Below, one piece after another: positions 1 to 8,633 of a stretch of 64,000 nucleotides of DNA; within the stretch, counting starts at the first letter, position 1; the number at the start of each line of letters is the position of its first letter. A program made the translations under genes and the position numbers. The stretch is from an uncultured Bacteroidota bacterium. GTDB lineage: Bacteria > Bacteroidota > Bacteroidia > Chitinophagales > Chitinophagaceae. The stretch is taken from positions 124,001 through 188,000 of the forward strand of contig CAIVKC010000041.1 in assembly GCA_903906365.1 (NCBI GenBank), given 5' to 3'. The notes under the pieces were generated by a model that ran no database searches, was not told the origin of the DNA, and saw nothing but the letters and a program-made list of their open reading frames with translations.

Positions 1-1
1 G

Positions 2-370
2 ACGGTAAGAGTAAAGGAGGCTGTAAACGGAATCAACCCGCTGGTATCGGTGGATGCCATCCTGCGCGATGCCATCGTGAAAATGACTGAATACGGTTTT
101 GGCTCGGTCAGCGTGGTGCATGGGGACGGTACCGTCAAAGGGGTATTTACCGACGGGGATCTACGCCGCCTCCTGCAAAAGGAAGGGGAGCATATCCTGG
201 GAAAGAAAATGGGAGACCTTGAATATAAAACCCCGGTAAGCATAGAGGCCGGTACCCTGCTCAATGATGCCGCCGGACTGTTTAAGAAAACCAATGTGGA
301 TACCATACTGGTTACCGAGAACGGAAAGCCCATCGGGATGCTGGACATACAGGATCTTAAGAACGATTAA
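2..370 (+). CDS. kdsD: Arabinose-5-phosphate isomerase KdsD, C-terminal CBS part (5' end outside window)
   Basis: The reading frame is open from the first bases and ends at 370, giving about 122 residues with no natural start. It consists of two CBS motifs: one around GFGSVSVVHGDG...GVFTDGDLRRLL, the second around VDTILVTENGKPIGMLDIQDL. In the KdsD/KpsF family a SIS isomerase domain precedes such a CBS pair and converts ribulose-5-phosphate to arabinose-5-phosphate, the first step of Kdo synthesis. The SIS domain is not visible here, so the name rests on the CBS pair and on the kdsC-like and kdsB genes directly downstream. A hairpin with a T tract follows the stop. It could instead be another CBS protein, but the neighbourhood makes that unlikely. 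Confidence 0.8.
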   Translation, partial: TVRVKEAVNGINPLVSVDAILRDAIVKMTEYGFGSVSVVHGDGTVKGVFTDGDLRRLLQKEGEHILGKKMGDLEYKTPVSIEAGTLLNDAAGLFKKTNVDTILVTENGKPIGMLDIQDLKND

Positions 371-388
371 CCTCAATGATTTGATAAA

Positions 389-413
389 GGGGACTGGCAG
401 GTCCCTTTTTTTT
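389..413 (+). terminator. Intrinsic terminator after kdsD
   Basis: A GGGAC (390-394) and GTCCC (401-405) stem with a 6-base loop is followed by eight T residues (406-413). It lies 20 bases after the kdsD stop and just before the next gene, so it may reduce read-through from kdsD into the kdsC-kdsB pair. Confidence 0.6.
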
Positions 414-424
414 AACCATCATAC

Positions 425-1135
425 ATGTCAACCGAATCCAGGAAGATCGCCGATTTATTTAAGGGGAAGTTTTTGGCAAGCCCTTCGCAGATTGCCCAGA
501 AACTCCCGGCCATCAAGGCCTTTGTATTTGACTGGGACGGTGTTTTCAACGACGGGCAAAAGGATCAGGACGGTTCGAGTTCTTTCAGTGAAATAGATGC
601 CATGGGAACCAACCTGCTCAGGTTCAACCATTACCTGCGAACCGGAATTCCGCCCCGGGTGGCTGTTTTTTCCGGGGAACAGAACAAGGCTGCTTTCAGG
701 CTGGCAGGCAGGGAGCATTTTGATGCCGTTTATTATAAGATGTCCGATAAAATCAGGGCCCTGCATCATTTCTGCCGCTGGCATGAATTGGAGCCATCGG
801 AAGTGGCCTTCTTTTTTGACGATGTCCTTGATTTTTCCCTGGCTGCCCTATGCGGTTTGCGCATCATGGTATCCCGGGATTGTAATCCTTTGCTGAGAGA
901 TTTTGCAGAAAACAGGCGGCTGGCTGATTATATCACTTTTGCCGACGGGGGCAATCACGCTGTCCGCGAATCCGTGGAACTGCTCACGGGGCTAAGCGGA
1001 AAATATAGTGAAACCATCGAACACCGCATGCACTATGCCCCGCTTTACCAGCAGTACCTGGCACTCCGTAACCGCCCCAAGCCCTTGTTTTATACCCTCA
1101 TTGATTCTGAAATAACCGAACAAACACCCATATGA
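425..1135 (+). CDS. HAD-family Kdo-8-phosphate phosphatase (KdsC-like)
   Basis: This 236-residue HAD hydrolase carries motif I FDWDGVFNDG (Asp36 nucleophile and Asp38), a motif II Ser in VFSGE (Ser83), a Lys in SDKIRAL (Lys109), and acidic motif IV FFDDVLD (Asp132/133). The motif I layout resembles KdsC, which removes phosphate from Kdo-8-phosphate. KdsC enzymes are usually 170-190 residues; this one has about 30 extra N-terminal and 30 extra C-terminal residues. The stop overlaps the start of kdsB by four bases (ATGA), indicating translational coupling and supporting a role in CMP-Kdo synthesis for lipid A. A different sugar phosphatase with the same fold cannot be excluded from sequence alone. 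Confidence 0.75.
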   Translation: MSTESRKIADLFKGKFLASPSQIAQKLPAIKAFVFDWDGVFNDGQKDQDGSSSFSEIDAMGTNLLRFNHYLRTGIPPRVAVFSGEQNKAAFRLAGREHFDAVYYKMSDKIRALHHFCRWHELEPSEVAFFFDDVLDFSLAALCGLRIMVSRDCNPLLRDFAENRRLADYITFADGGNHAVRESVELLTGLSGKYSETIEHRMHYAPLYQQYLALRNRPKPLFYTLIDSEITEQTPI

Positions 1136-1884
1136 TAGCAGGCATTATTCCGGCGCGTTATGCATCCTCCCGTTTTCCGGGTAAGTCATTGCTCGATATA
1201 GGAGGCAAGACCATGATCCAGCGGGTATACGAGCAGGCGAAAAAAAGCAAATCCCTGCAGAAACTGGTGGTGGCCACCGATGACCAGCGGATTTTGGACC
1301 ATGTTCTGTCCTTTGGCGGGGAAGCCGTCATGACCTCTCCGGAACACCCCAGCGGCACCGACCGGTGCTGGGATGCCTTCCGCCAGCTAAAGGAGGCCTA
1401 CCAGTATGTCATCAATATTCAGGGAGATGAGCCCTTTATTGACCCTTCCCAGATTGATACGCTTTCCGCGTTGCTGCAGGACGGCACCACTGAACTGGCC
1501 ACCCTGATGATTCCGGTTTCCAAGGCAGAGGACCTCTTTGACACAGGGGAGGTTAAAATTGTGCTCAATGACAAGATGGAGGCGCTCTATTTCAGCCGAA
1601 TGGCCATTCCATACCTCAAAGGGGTGGAGCAGGCCTTCTGGCATGAACACCATGCCTATTACCGGCATGTCGGCATGTACGCTTACCGCTCGGACGTACT
1701 CAAGAAGATTACCAAGCTTCCGGTATCCTCACTGGAGCGGGCCGAATCCCTGGAACAGCTTCGATGGCTGGAGAACGGATACCGCATCAAATGCGGGGTT
1801 ACCCATTTTGAGAGCCATTGCATCGACACTCCCGAAGATGTTGAGAAGGTAATGAAATGGATGGGAAAGACCCATTTTGAATAA
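1132..1884 (+). CDS. kdsB: 3-deoxy-manno-octulosonate cytidylyltransferase KdsB
   Basis: This 250-residue protein matches the usual KdsB length. It opens with the nucleotidyltransferase signature IIPARYASSRFPGKSL (residues 5-20). The metal-binding NIQGDEPFID segment has Asp99, and SLEQLRWLENGYRI lies near the C-terminus. KdsB activates Kdo with CTP to give CMP-Kdo, the donor for the inner core of lipopolysaccharide, in the cytoplasm. Its ATG overlaps the stop of the KdsC-like phosphatase, so the two are almost certainly cotranscribed and coupled. No unusual residues were seen. Confidence 0.95.
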   Translation: MIAGIIPARYASSRFPGKSLLDIGGKTMIQRVYEQAKKSKSLQKLVVATDDQRILDHVLSFGGEAVMTSPEHPSGTDRCWDAFRQLKEAYQYVINIQGDEPFIDPSQIDTLSALLQDGTTELATLMIPVSKAEDLFDTGEVKIVLNDKMEALYFSRMAIPYLKGVEQAFWHEHHAYYRHVGMYAYRSDVLKKITKLPVSSLERAESLEQLRWLENGYRIKCGVTHFESHCIDTPEDVEKVMKWMGKTHFE

Positions 1885-1980
1885 AGACCGGAAACCCCCA
1901 CACCGGATTGGGAACGGAAAATAGCCATCATGCACTTCAATTGGGCTTTTTCCGGGATCAGGCCGGCCAAACCAATAAAT

Positions 1981-2919
1981 ATGTCAAAGGAAAAGATACT
2001 GGTAATCGGGGCCTCAGGCCAGATAGGCGTGGAACTGACCCTTGCCCTGAGAGCCATATACGGAAATGCCAATGTTGTGGCCTCCGACCTGCGGGAGGAA
2101 AATGAATTGTTGCGCGGTTCGGGGCCCTACGTTTCTTTGGATGTGATGAACAAGGAAATGCTGCATGTCCAGGTCATCCGCCAGAATATTACCCAGATAT
2201 ACCTGCTGGCAGCGATCCTTTCTGCCACCGGAGAAAAGAACCCAAACCTGGCCTGGCACCTGAACATGCAGGGATTACTCAATGTGCTCGACATAGCCCG
2301 GGAGGAAAAATTGCAAAAGGTATACTGGCCCAGCAGCATTGCGGTCTTCGGGCCCACCTCACCCAAGCAGAACTGCCCGCAGCAAACCATCATCGAGCCT
2401 ACGACCGTCTATGGCATCAGCAAATATGCCGGGGAATTCTGGTGTAACTATTTTCATCATCGCTTCGGCGTAGATGTCCGTAGTATCCGTTATCCGGGGT
2501 TGATCTCTTACAAATCAGCGCCAGGCGGAGGGACAACTGATTATGCCATTGAAATATTTCACGAGGCCAAAGAGCACCAGAAATATACCTGTTTCCTCCG
2601 GGAAGATACCTACCTGCCCATGATGTATATGCCGGATGCCATACGGGCCACCATTGAACTGATGGAGGCGCCTTCTTCCCGAATCGCCGTTAGGACCTCC
2701 TATAATGTTTCGGGCATGAGTTTCTCGCCCAGGGAAATAGCTGCCGAGATCCAAAAACATATACCCGGATTCACCATCGCCTATACCCCGGATTACCGGC
2801 AGGCCATCGCAGACAGCTGGCCGCAGAGCATTGACGATTCGGCCGCGCGCCATGACTGGGGATGGAAAAACGAGTTTGATCTTCCCTCCATGACCACCGA
2901 TATGCTTGAGAATCTATGA
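1981..2919 (+). CDS. L-threonine 3-dehydrogenase (epimerase-like SDR type)
   Basis: This 312-residue extended short-chain dehydrogenase has the NAD-binding GASGQIG motif at residues 10-16, a catalytic Ser in WPSSIAVFG (118/119), and YGISK with Tyr144 and Lys148. The N-terminus MSKEKILVIGASGQIG and the FGPTSPK...TTVYGISKYAGEFWC stretch are typical of the UDP-galactose-epimerase-like threonine dehydrogenases common in Bacteroidota. These oxidise threonine to 2-amino-3-oxobutyrate, which a ligase (kbl, not in the window) cleaves to glycine and acetyl-CoA. I chose the ATG at 1981 over the upstream in-frame ATG at 1930 because the extra 17 residues would precede the Rossmann strand without family support. 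Confidence 0.85.
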   Translation: MSKEKILVIGASGQIGVELTLALRAIYGNANVVASDLREENELLRGSGPYVSLDVMNKEMLHVQVIRQNITQIYLLAAILSATGEKNPNLAWHLNMQGLLNVLDIAREEKLQKVYWPSSIAVFGPTSPKQNCPQQTIIEPTTVYGISKYAGEFWCNYFHHRFGVDVRSIRYPGLISYKSAPGGGTTDYAIEIFHEAKEHQKYTCFLREDTYLPMMYMPDAIRATIELMEAPSSRIAVRTSYNVSGMSFSPREIAAEIQKHIPGFTIAYTPDYRQAIADSWPQSIDDSAARHDWGWKNEFDLPSMTTDMLENL

Positions 2920-3034
2920 TCATTTTTTCCCCACGGTCATGATATAGTTTGTTAAATAATCTACCTAGCGAATAGACTATTGGCGGGCTCCGGATTTTGA
3001 CTTAAAATTGCAGCTCAGCAATAACCGGATCAAC

Positions 3035-4276
3035 ATGTATAAAATATTTATAATAAATGTTTTCTTTTGGGGGAGCCTTTCCCTGCAGGCCCAGCCGGAC
3101 TCCCGTCTGTCCCGGGGCCCCTGGCGCGCAGAGCTCACCAGAAAGGATGGCAACCGCATCGTTTTCAATTTCGATGTCATGGACAGCGCTGGCAGAAAAA
3201 TCATTTATATACGCAATGCTACGGAGCGGTTACGGGTCGATGATATTAAATCGGAAGGGGATTCTTTGGTCATAACCCTGCCTTTTTTTGAATCACAACT
3301 GCGGGCCGTTTTAACGGGAGACAGCCTGCTGAGCGGATTCTGGGTAAAACGGCTTACAGCATCCGATCAGGTCATGGACTTCCGGGCGCATCATAACCAG
3401 GCTGCCCGATTTGTCCCATCGGCCACCCATACACTGGCCGATGTCACCGGCCGGTGGGCCGTCACTTTTACCAATCCCAGGAACGATTCCAAAGAATTCT
3501 CCGTTGGAGAATTCCGGCAGCAGGGTAGTATGGTCACGGGCACTTTTCTCACCACCACCGGCGATTACCGTTTCCTGGAAGGGGTGATGGATGGGGATTC
3601 CCTGCGGCTTTCCTGTTTTGACGGTGGACATGCTTTCCTCTTTACTGCAAAGGTGAATGCGGATCAATCCATAACAGGGGGATTGTATTTTTCGGGTCCC
3701 GTAGCCAGGCAGTATTGGACTGCCCGGCGCGATGAGCAGGCCAGCCTGCCCGACGAGTTCAGCCTGACCCGGATGAAGCCGGGCCAGACCAGGCTGGACT
3801 TTAGCTTCCGCAACCTGGAGGGTAAAACAGTCTCCTTAAGCGATGCCCGTTTTAAAAACAAGGTCGTCGTCCTTCAGATCATGGGGTCCTGGTGTCCTAA
3901 CTGCATGGATGAAACGGCCTTTATGAGCGGCCTTTATGACAGGTACAAGGGCAGGGGCCTGGAAATCGTGGGTATTGCCTATGAGCGAAGCACCGATTTT
4001 GACCGGTCTGTCAAGAGCCTGCAATCCTTTCAGCAGCGGTTTGGCGTCCAATATCCCATACTTATAACCGGGGTATCCGTCAATGATTCCCTCAGGAGCG
4101 AAAAGACCCTTCCCCAATTGGAAAAAATAGTGGGCTTTCCAACCACCATCTTTATAGACCGCTCCGGGCAGGTGCAGAAAATTCATACTGGATTTAACGG
4201 ACCGGGGACAGGCATTCATTACGAGCAGGAAAAAAAGGTATTTATCCGAACCATTGATGCCCTGCTTGCTCCCTGA
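3035..4276 (+). CDS. Secreted TlpA-like thiol-disulfide oxidoreductase with long N-terminal region
   Basis: The protein has 413 residues from the ATG at 3035. A TTG lies nine codons upstream at 3008, but the ATG directly begins a signal peptide (MYKIFIINVFFWGSLSLQAQ). The C-terminal part, from about residue 255, is a thioredoxin/TlpA fold with redox motif WCPNC (Cys287, Cys290) and the cis-Pro region VGFPTTIFID. The roughly 230-residue N-terminal region is a beta-rich module of unrecognised function. TlpA-type proteins act in the periplasm as thiol reductants, for example in cytochrome c maturation; the true partner here is unknown. It stands alone between tdh and the sugar island, so a link to the cytochrome c at 9390 is only speculative. 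Confidence 0.8.
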   Translation: MYKIFIINVFFWGSLSLQAQPDSRLSRGPWRAELTRKDGNRIVFNFDVMDSAGRKIIYIRNATERLRVDDIKSEGDSLVITLPFFESQLRAVLTGDSLLSGFWVKRLTASDQVMDFRAHHNQAARFVPSATHTLADVTGRWAVTFTNPRNDSKEFSVGEFRQQGSMVTGTFLTTTGDYRFLEGVMDGDSLRLSCFDGGHAFLFTAKVNADQSITGGLYFSGPVARQYWTARRDEQASLPDEFSLTRMKPGQTRLDFSFRNLEGKTVSLSDARFKNKVVVLQIMGSWCPNCMDETAFMSGLYDRYKGRGLEIVGIAYERSTDFDRSVKSLQSFQQRFGVQYPILITGVSVNDSLRSEKTLPQLEKIVGFPTTIFIDRSGQVQKIHTGFNGPGTGIHYEQEKKVFIRTIDALLAP

Positions 4277-4436
4277 ACAACAGGTATTCACAGCCATGGC
4301 CCTACCATCCCAAAAAGCCCTCCTGGGACTGACTGGTACAATATTATCTGTTTTTGCAGGTAGCGGTAAAATATTTGGGTATGCCCGGTGACCCTCATCT
4401 GTTTATTTTAAGTAATTTTAGTTCAAAATCATTGCT

Positions 4437-5306
4437 ATGCCAACCCGTCGCCATTTTCTCAAACAGGCTTCTGTAGCTACCTCCGGATTACTGTTGAATA
4501 AGTCAAACTGGTTTAAGGAGCCCCAGCTCATCGGGCTGCAGCTCTATACCGTTCGCGATGAAATCAAAATGGATGTGAAGGGTACGATTGCCAGGGTGGC
4601 CTCCGTGGGTTTCAATTCGGTAGAGGTTTTCGGCTATGAAAGCGGTCATTTCTTTGGCCTGGAGCCCGCAGCCTTTTCAGCCATACTTAAGCAATATAAC
4701 CTCAAGACCCCCAGTGGCCACTATGTGATGAAAGATTTCCTGGCAAAGGGGGATGAAGACAACCTCAAACGCACGGTAGCGGACGCAGCCAAAATGGGTC
4801 ACGAGTTTTTTGTGGTACCCTACCTGACCGAAGACCTTCGCCAAAGCCTGGACGACTATAAGAAACTGGCCGCCCACCTCAACAGGGCGGCGGAAGAGGC
4901 TAAGAGTGCCGGTATGCAGCTGGCCTATCATAACCACGATTTTGAATTCAAGGACTGGGGAGGCGGAAAAAATGGTTTTCAGATACTGATCGCTGAAACA
5001 GATCCCGCACTGGTGAGCCTGGAAATGGATATGTACTGGATAACCAGGGCAGGGTTAAACCCCGTGGACATGATCAAGGCCAACAAAGGCCGGATCAAAA
5101 TGTGGCATATCAAAGACATGGCCAACACGCCTGAGAAAGAATTCACTGAAGTCGGCAGCGGGATTATCAACTACAAGGAAATCTTTAAATACAAAAAAGA
5201 GTCCGGCATGAAATACTTTTTTGTAGAACAGGACAAGACCAAAATACCTGTCTTTGATAGTATCGCCAAAAGTTTTCAGTACATCAAAAACAATATACTG
5301 TCCTGA
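4437..5306 (+). CDS. Tat-exported sugar phosphate isomerase/epimerase-like TIM-barrel protein
   Basis: This 289-residue xylose isomerase-like TIM barrel starts with a twin-arginine type leader (MPTRRHFLKQASVATSGLL). Likely metal and catalytic residues are His165/His167 in LAYHNHDFEF, Asp198 in LEMDMYW, His224 in WHIKDMA and Glu264 in FFVEQDK. These barrels isomerise or epimerise keto sugars, and relatives next to DUF1080 and GMC genes are linked to 3-keto sugar metabolism. The Tat leader places this copy outside the cytoplasm after folding. It is followed 89 bases later by a Tat-exported Gfo/Idh/MocA oxidoreductase, so the two probably form a transcription unit. It is one of four such barrels in the window; the substrate is not predictable. 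Confidence 0.85.
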   Translation: MPTRRHFLKQASVATSGLLLNKSNWFKEPQLIGLQLYTVRDEIKMDVKGTIARVASVGFNSVEVFGYESGHFFGLEPAAFSAILKQYNLKTPSGHYVMKDFLAKGDEDNLKRTVADAAKMGHEFFVVPYLTEDLRQSLDDYKKLAAHLNRAAEEAKSAGMQLAYHNHDFEFKDWGGGKNGFQILIAETDPALVSLEMDMYWITRAGLNPVDMIKANKGRIKMWHIKDMANTPEKEFTEVGSGIINYKEIFKYKKESGMKYFFVEQDKTKIPVFDSIAKSFQYIKNNILS

Positions 5307-5395
5307 TCCCGGCGCTTATTGCCTGACTTTCCGGATAGCTCCGGATGAGGGGCCCCTTTGTCTTCTTTATAATTTTCCCTGTTAAAATTCAATAC

Positions 5396-6727
5396 ATGTC
5401 CGACAGGCGTTCTTTCCTGCAACAATCTTCCGCCCTGCTTGCCGGCGGTGTGCTGGCAACCACTTTCAATCATAAGACCTTTGCCTCCCTGCGCAGGCAG
5501 CTGGCTCCTTCGGACCAGGTCAATATAGGAGCGATCGGAATCAATGGGATGGGCTGGTCCAATGTGAAGGCAGCCCTGAAGGTGCCGGGAGTAAATATAG
5601 TGGCCCTTTGCGATGTGGACAGCAATGTCCTGGAAAAAAGACTGGGTGATCTTTCCAAAATGGGAGTCGATACATCCGCTGTAAAAACCTATGGTGATTA
5701 CCGCAAGCTGCTGGATAGAAAAGATATTGACGCGGTTATCATCGGCACCCCTGACCACTGGCATGCCCTGATCATGATTGATGCCTGTCAGGCCGGAAAG
5801 GATGTCTACGTTGAAAAACCGGTGGGTAATTCCATGGTTGAATGCCGCGCCATGGTAAAGGCCCAGCAGAGGTACCACCGGATGGTACAGGGGGGCCAGT
5901 GGCAGAGAAGCCAGCAGCATTTTAAGGATGCCGTTGATTTTGTACAGACCGGCCAGCTCGGAAATATTCGTACCGTGAAAGTTTGGTGTTACCAGGGGTG
6001 GATGCGTCCAGATATCCTGAGGCCGGATTCAGCCCCGCCTGCCGGGGTGGATTATGCCCGCTGGCTGGGACCTGCCCCCACCAGGCCTTTTAATGCCAGC
6101 CGTTTTCACTTCCATTTCCGCTGGTTCTGGGATTATGCGGGCGGACTCATGACCGACTGGGGTGTGCACCTGCTGGATTATGCGCTGATAGGCATGAAGG
6201 CAGGGGAACCAAAGTCCATCGCGGCCCTGGGGGGTAAATTTGCATACCCGGATCTCTATGAGGAAACACCCGATACCCTGACCACTTTGTATGAATTTGA
6301 CGGATTCAACCTGGTTTGGGATCATGCCATGGGCATCGATAACGGATCCTACGGGCTGGACCACGGAATTGCCTATATTGGTAATAACGGCACCCTGGTG
6401 CTTAACCGGGAAGGATGGCAGGTTCTGGAAGAACGACAAAGCAAAAATAAGGTGGCCGTTCCCCTGGCCAGGGTCTCGGACAACGGTGTGGAAAAACATT
6501 GGGTGAATTTCATTGATGCCGTCCGGTCGCGGAAGGCAGAGACCCTGCACTGCCCCATACAGGATGGCGCCCATGTGGCTACCGTGGCGCAGATGGGAAA
6601 TATCAGCTTCCGAAGCGGCCGGCGTCTGGCATGGGACCACCAGGCCGGAAAGTTTACAGATGAAAAGATCAACGAAAAGTACCTGATGAAGCCATACCAT
6701 AACGGGTATAAACTGCCCTTACTCTGA
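5396..6727 (+). CDS. Tat-exported Gfo/Idh/MocA family oxidoreductase
   Basis: The ATG at 5396 starts a twin-arginine leader (MSDRRSFLQQSSALLAGGV) and gives 443 residues; an upstream in-frame start at 5345 would bury it. A Rossmann region follows with GAIGINGMG (45-53), then the family signature EKPVGNS (140-146) and a C-terminal alpha/beta domain containing WFWDYAGGLMTDWGVHLLD. Family members are NAD(P)-dependent sugar oxidoreductases, but exported copies with a tightly bound cofactor also occur, for instance among glycoside-active relatives. Given its TIM-barrel neighbour and the 3-keto-sugar operons beyond the GNAT gene, a role in interconverting a sugar and its keto form in the periplasm is a reasonable inference. 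It ends 13 bases from the convergent acetyltransferase gene. Confidence 0.87.
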   Translation: MSDRRSFLQQSSALLAGGVLATTFNHKTFASLRRQLAPSDQVNIGAIGINGMGWSNVKAALKVPGVNIVALCDVDSNVLEKRLGDLSKMGVDTSAVKTYGDYRKLLDRKDIDAVIIGTPDHWHALIMIDACQAGKDVYVEKPVGNSMVECRAMVKAQQRYHRMVQGGQWQRSQQHFKDAVDFVQTGQLGNIRTVKVWCYQGWMRPDILRPDSAPPAGVDYARWLGPAPTRPFNASRFHFHFRWFWDYAGGLMTDWGVHLLDYALIGMKAGEPKSIAALGGKFAYPDLYEETPDTLTTLYEFDGFNLVWDHAMGIDNGSYGLDHGIAYIGNNGTLVLNREGWQVLEERQSKNKVAVPLARVSDNGVEKHWVNFIDAVRSRKAETLHCPIQDGAHVATVAQMGNISFRSGRRLAWDHQAGKFTDEKINEKYLMKPYHNGYKLPLL

Positions 6728-6740
6728 AGGGGCCGGCCCG

Positions 6741-7268
6741 TCACTTCCTCTTTTTATAGAGCACATGGGTTTTCAGGGGGCTTCCATCCTCCAGAGCGGG
6801 GTGCTCAAAGTCCTGGCAATACTGCATGCCGATCCTTTCCATCACCCGGACGGATCTTTTGTTAATGGCAGCCGTAAAGGATACGATTTCCTCAAAGCCC
6901 AGGGCGGTAAAACCATATTCCATGCATCCGGCTGCCGCTTCCGTGGCATATCCCCTGGACCAGTAGGGAAATGCCAGTCTCCAGCCGATCTCCACACAGG
7001 GCGTGAAATCAGCCTTAAACCGGGGAACGGAAAAGCCGGTATATCCGATGAAAGCTCCTGTCTTTTTGATCTCCACGGCCCACAATCCGTAATGATTTGC
7101 TTCCATGAACTCCCTGATCCTGCCTATCATGTCCAGGCTCTGTTGAGGGGTCAGCAGACCGGGAAAATATTCCATAACCCTTGGATCAAGGCCCATCCGG
7201 GTAAACACCCGCAGGTCTGATTGCTTCCATGGCCTGAGCCCCAACCTCGGTGTTTCGATTGTGTACAC
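6741..7268 (-). CDS. GNAT acetyltransferase, RimJ/RimL type
   Basis: The 175-residue protein starts at a GTG (7268); no in-frame ATG lies just upstream, and the start begins the typical MYTIETPRLGLRPW strand. The acetyl-CoA binding loop is visible as WSRGYATEAAAGCMEYGF, followed by the conserved INKRSVRVMERIGMQY helix. Family members acetylate N-terminal or other amino groups of proteins or small molecules. It sits convergent to the Gfo/Idh/MocA gene at 5396 and upstream of a 480-base gap, and looks like an unrelated passenger inside the sugar island. Confidence 0.88.
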   Translation of the reverse strand: MYTIETPRLGLRPWKQSDLRVFTRMGLDPRVMEYFPGLLTPQQSLDMIGRIREFMEANHYGLWAVEIKKTGAFIGYTGFSVPRFKADFTPCVEIGWRLAFPYWSRGYATEAAAGCMEYGFTALGFEEIVSFTAAINKRSVRVMERIGMQYCQDFEHPALEDGSPLKTHVLYKKRK

Positions 7269-7747
7269 GATGATATGATGCGGTTTAATAGTAAGCAGGA
7301 AGTTAATTAATTTTGGCCGTCCCTGAATGGGCGAGACCTACGACGGTGACCTGATCTGAAAATAAATCTTCCAGGCTATGCATAACGGAGGGCATGGGTA
7401 ATCCAACCTGCGGATAAAATAACCACAGGGACGCAACTGGCCCCGCTTTCATGCGCACTGTAGGAGGGATCCATTTATTTCCTGCAGCGGGTAAGAATAA
7501 AAATAGCCCGCAAGGGAAGGTATTCATTGACCCAATACCCGCTTTGGGGCAAAGGAGGCTTGTCATCCAACCTATAAGATCCTATCAACTTATTATCAGG
7601 GAATACACCAGGCCCCCTGCCGGGCAAATAATCCAAAAAATGCACAACCTAAAAGGGGATGATCCCTGCCGGATGGGCTGTACTCCGAAGGAATCCATTT
7701 GTATACCCATTTGGTTTCAGGTTCAGTCATCTTGTCAAAAGATTCAT
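7269..7747. other. Long intergenic stretch with no recognised gene
   Basis: These 479 bases between the acetyltransferase start and the terminator of the minus-strand operon contain only short open frames (up to about 104 codons) without recognisable domains. I see no RNA gene. The side next to 7268 must hold the acetyltransferase promoter, but no convincing TAnnTTTG box was found. Confidence 0.5.
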
Positions 7748-7780
7748 AAAAAACCCCCGGGATGATTGCATCCAGGGGGT
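7747..7780 (-). terminator. Intrinsic terminator of the ThuA-DUF1080-cytochrome c operon
   Basis: A 12-base-pair stem with a single mismatch (7753-7764 paired with 7769-7780, loop ATTG) is followed on the minus strand by six T residues (7748-7753 as A on the plus strand). It lies 27 bases after the ThuA stop, so it defines the end of the minus-strand operon that begins at 12118. Confidence 0.85.
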
Positions 7781-7806
7781 CATGTCTTTTTCAAGCCGGG
7801 GCGCTG

Positions 7807-8571
7807 TTATTTCGCCGCTCCGATTGCCCAGAGGATTCCCCCCAGCAGGTGCTTGAGATACAGGGATTCTTTATAAGATTCGTCGGTATGTCCCATTTCG
7901 GTGTAAAAGGCCCTTCCCCCTTCATACTCATGGAACCAGGCCATCGGATGGTTCTCCCCGTTTTCCCCGCCTTTATAGGATTGCTCATCAATGGTGATTA
8001 ATACGGTTATCTGGGGATTGATGTATTTGAAATTATAGAGTTCATCAAAACGTTTAAAGGTCTCCGGCAGATCCCTGGTGGAGGGATGGTTCTTATTGAC
8101 CACTGTGAATTTGGCTTTTTGCTGGCTGGGGTGTGACTTGAAATAAGCCCCTACCAGATCACCGTACCATTGCCAGTTGTATTCGCAGTCGGTGGCTGCA
8201 TGGATACCCACAAATCCGCCGCCGTGACGAATATACTCCTGGAGTCCTTTTTCCTCCTCGGGCCCGAAAACCGTTCCGGTAGGGCAGAGGAAAATGAGCG
8301 CCGCATATTTTTTCAGGTTTTCATATCGGAAAGCCGTGGAATCCTCGGTTGCCTCCACTTCAAAGCCATTGGCCTGGCCAAGCTTTTTAATGGCGGCAAT
8401 TCCGACAGGAATGCTGGAATGTCTGAACCCGTTGGTCTTTGAAAAGATCAGTACGATGGGCTTTTCAGGCTTGGAGTCGCCTGCGTGCAGGGGTGTTGCG
8501 CTCATACCTATTAGACAAAGGGCAACCAGGACTGCGCAGGCGGCTTGGCTGAAAAGGGATCTTGATTTCAT
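7807..8571 (-). CDS. Exported ThuA-like protein (trehalose utilisation, glutamine amidotransferase fold)
   Basis: The 254-residue protein has an N-terminal signal peptide (hydrophobic residues about 10-28, ending near TPLHAG). The ThuA-like fold follows: VLIFSKTNGFRHSSIP, YAALIFLCPTGTVF, HGGGFVGIHAATDCEYNW, and the C-terminal NHPMAWFHEYEGGRAFYTEMGHTDESY. ThuA acts with ThuB in 3-keto-trehalose metabolism in rhizobia, and ThuA-like proteins recur beside DUF1080 and GMC genes in Bacteroidota. The exact reaction of this exported form is not established. It is the last gene of a five-gene minus-strand operon and is followed by a strong intrinsic terminator. Export to the periplasm fits the neighbouring cytochrome and DUF1080 protein. 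Confidence 0.88.
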   Translation of the reverse strand: MKSRSLFSQAACAVLVALCLIGMSATPLHAGDSKPEKPIVLIFSKTNGFRHSSIPVGIAAIKKLGQANGFEVEATEDSTAFRYENLKKYAALIFLCPTGTVFGPEEEKGLQEYIRHGGGFVGIHAATDCEYNWQWYGDLVGAYFKSHPSQQKAKFTVVNKNHPSTRDLPETFKRFDELYNFKYINPQITVLITIDEQSYKGGENGENHPMAWFHEYEGGRAFYTEMGHTDESYKESLYLKHLLGGILWAIGAAK

Positions 8572-8633
8572 GATGTGTTGTTTATGGCCGCAGACTGAAA
8601 CTGCAACCTGGGTGTAGGGAAATAGAATTCAAA

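Noticed and set aside
7303-7566. An 87-codon minus-strand frame in the gap after the acetyltransferase
   Set aside because: No family match, and it lies in a gap full of short random frames.
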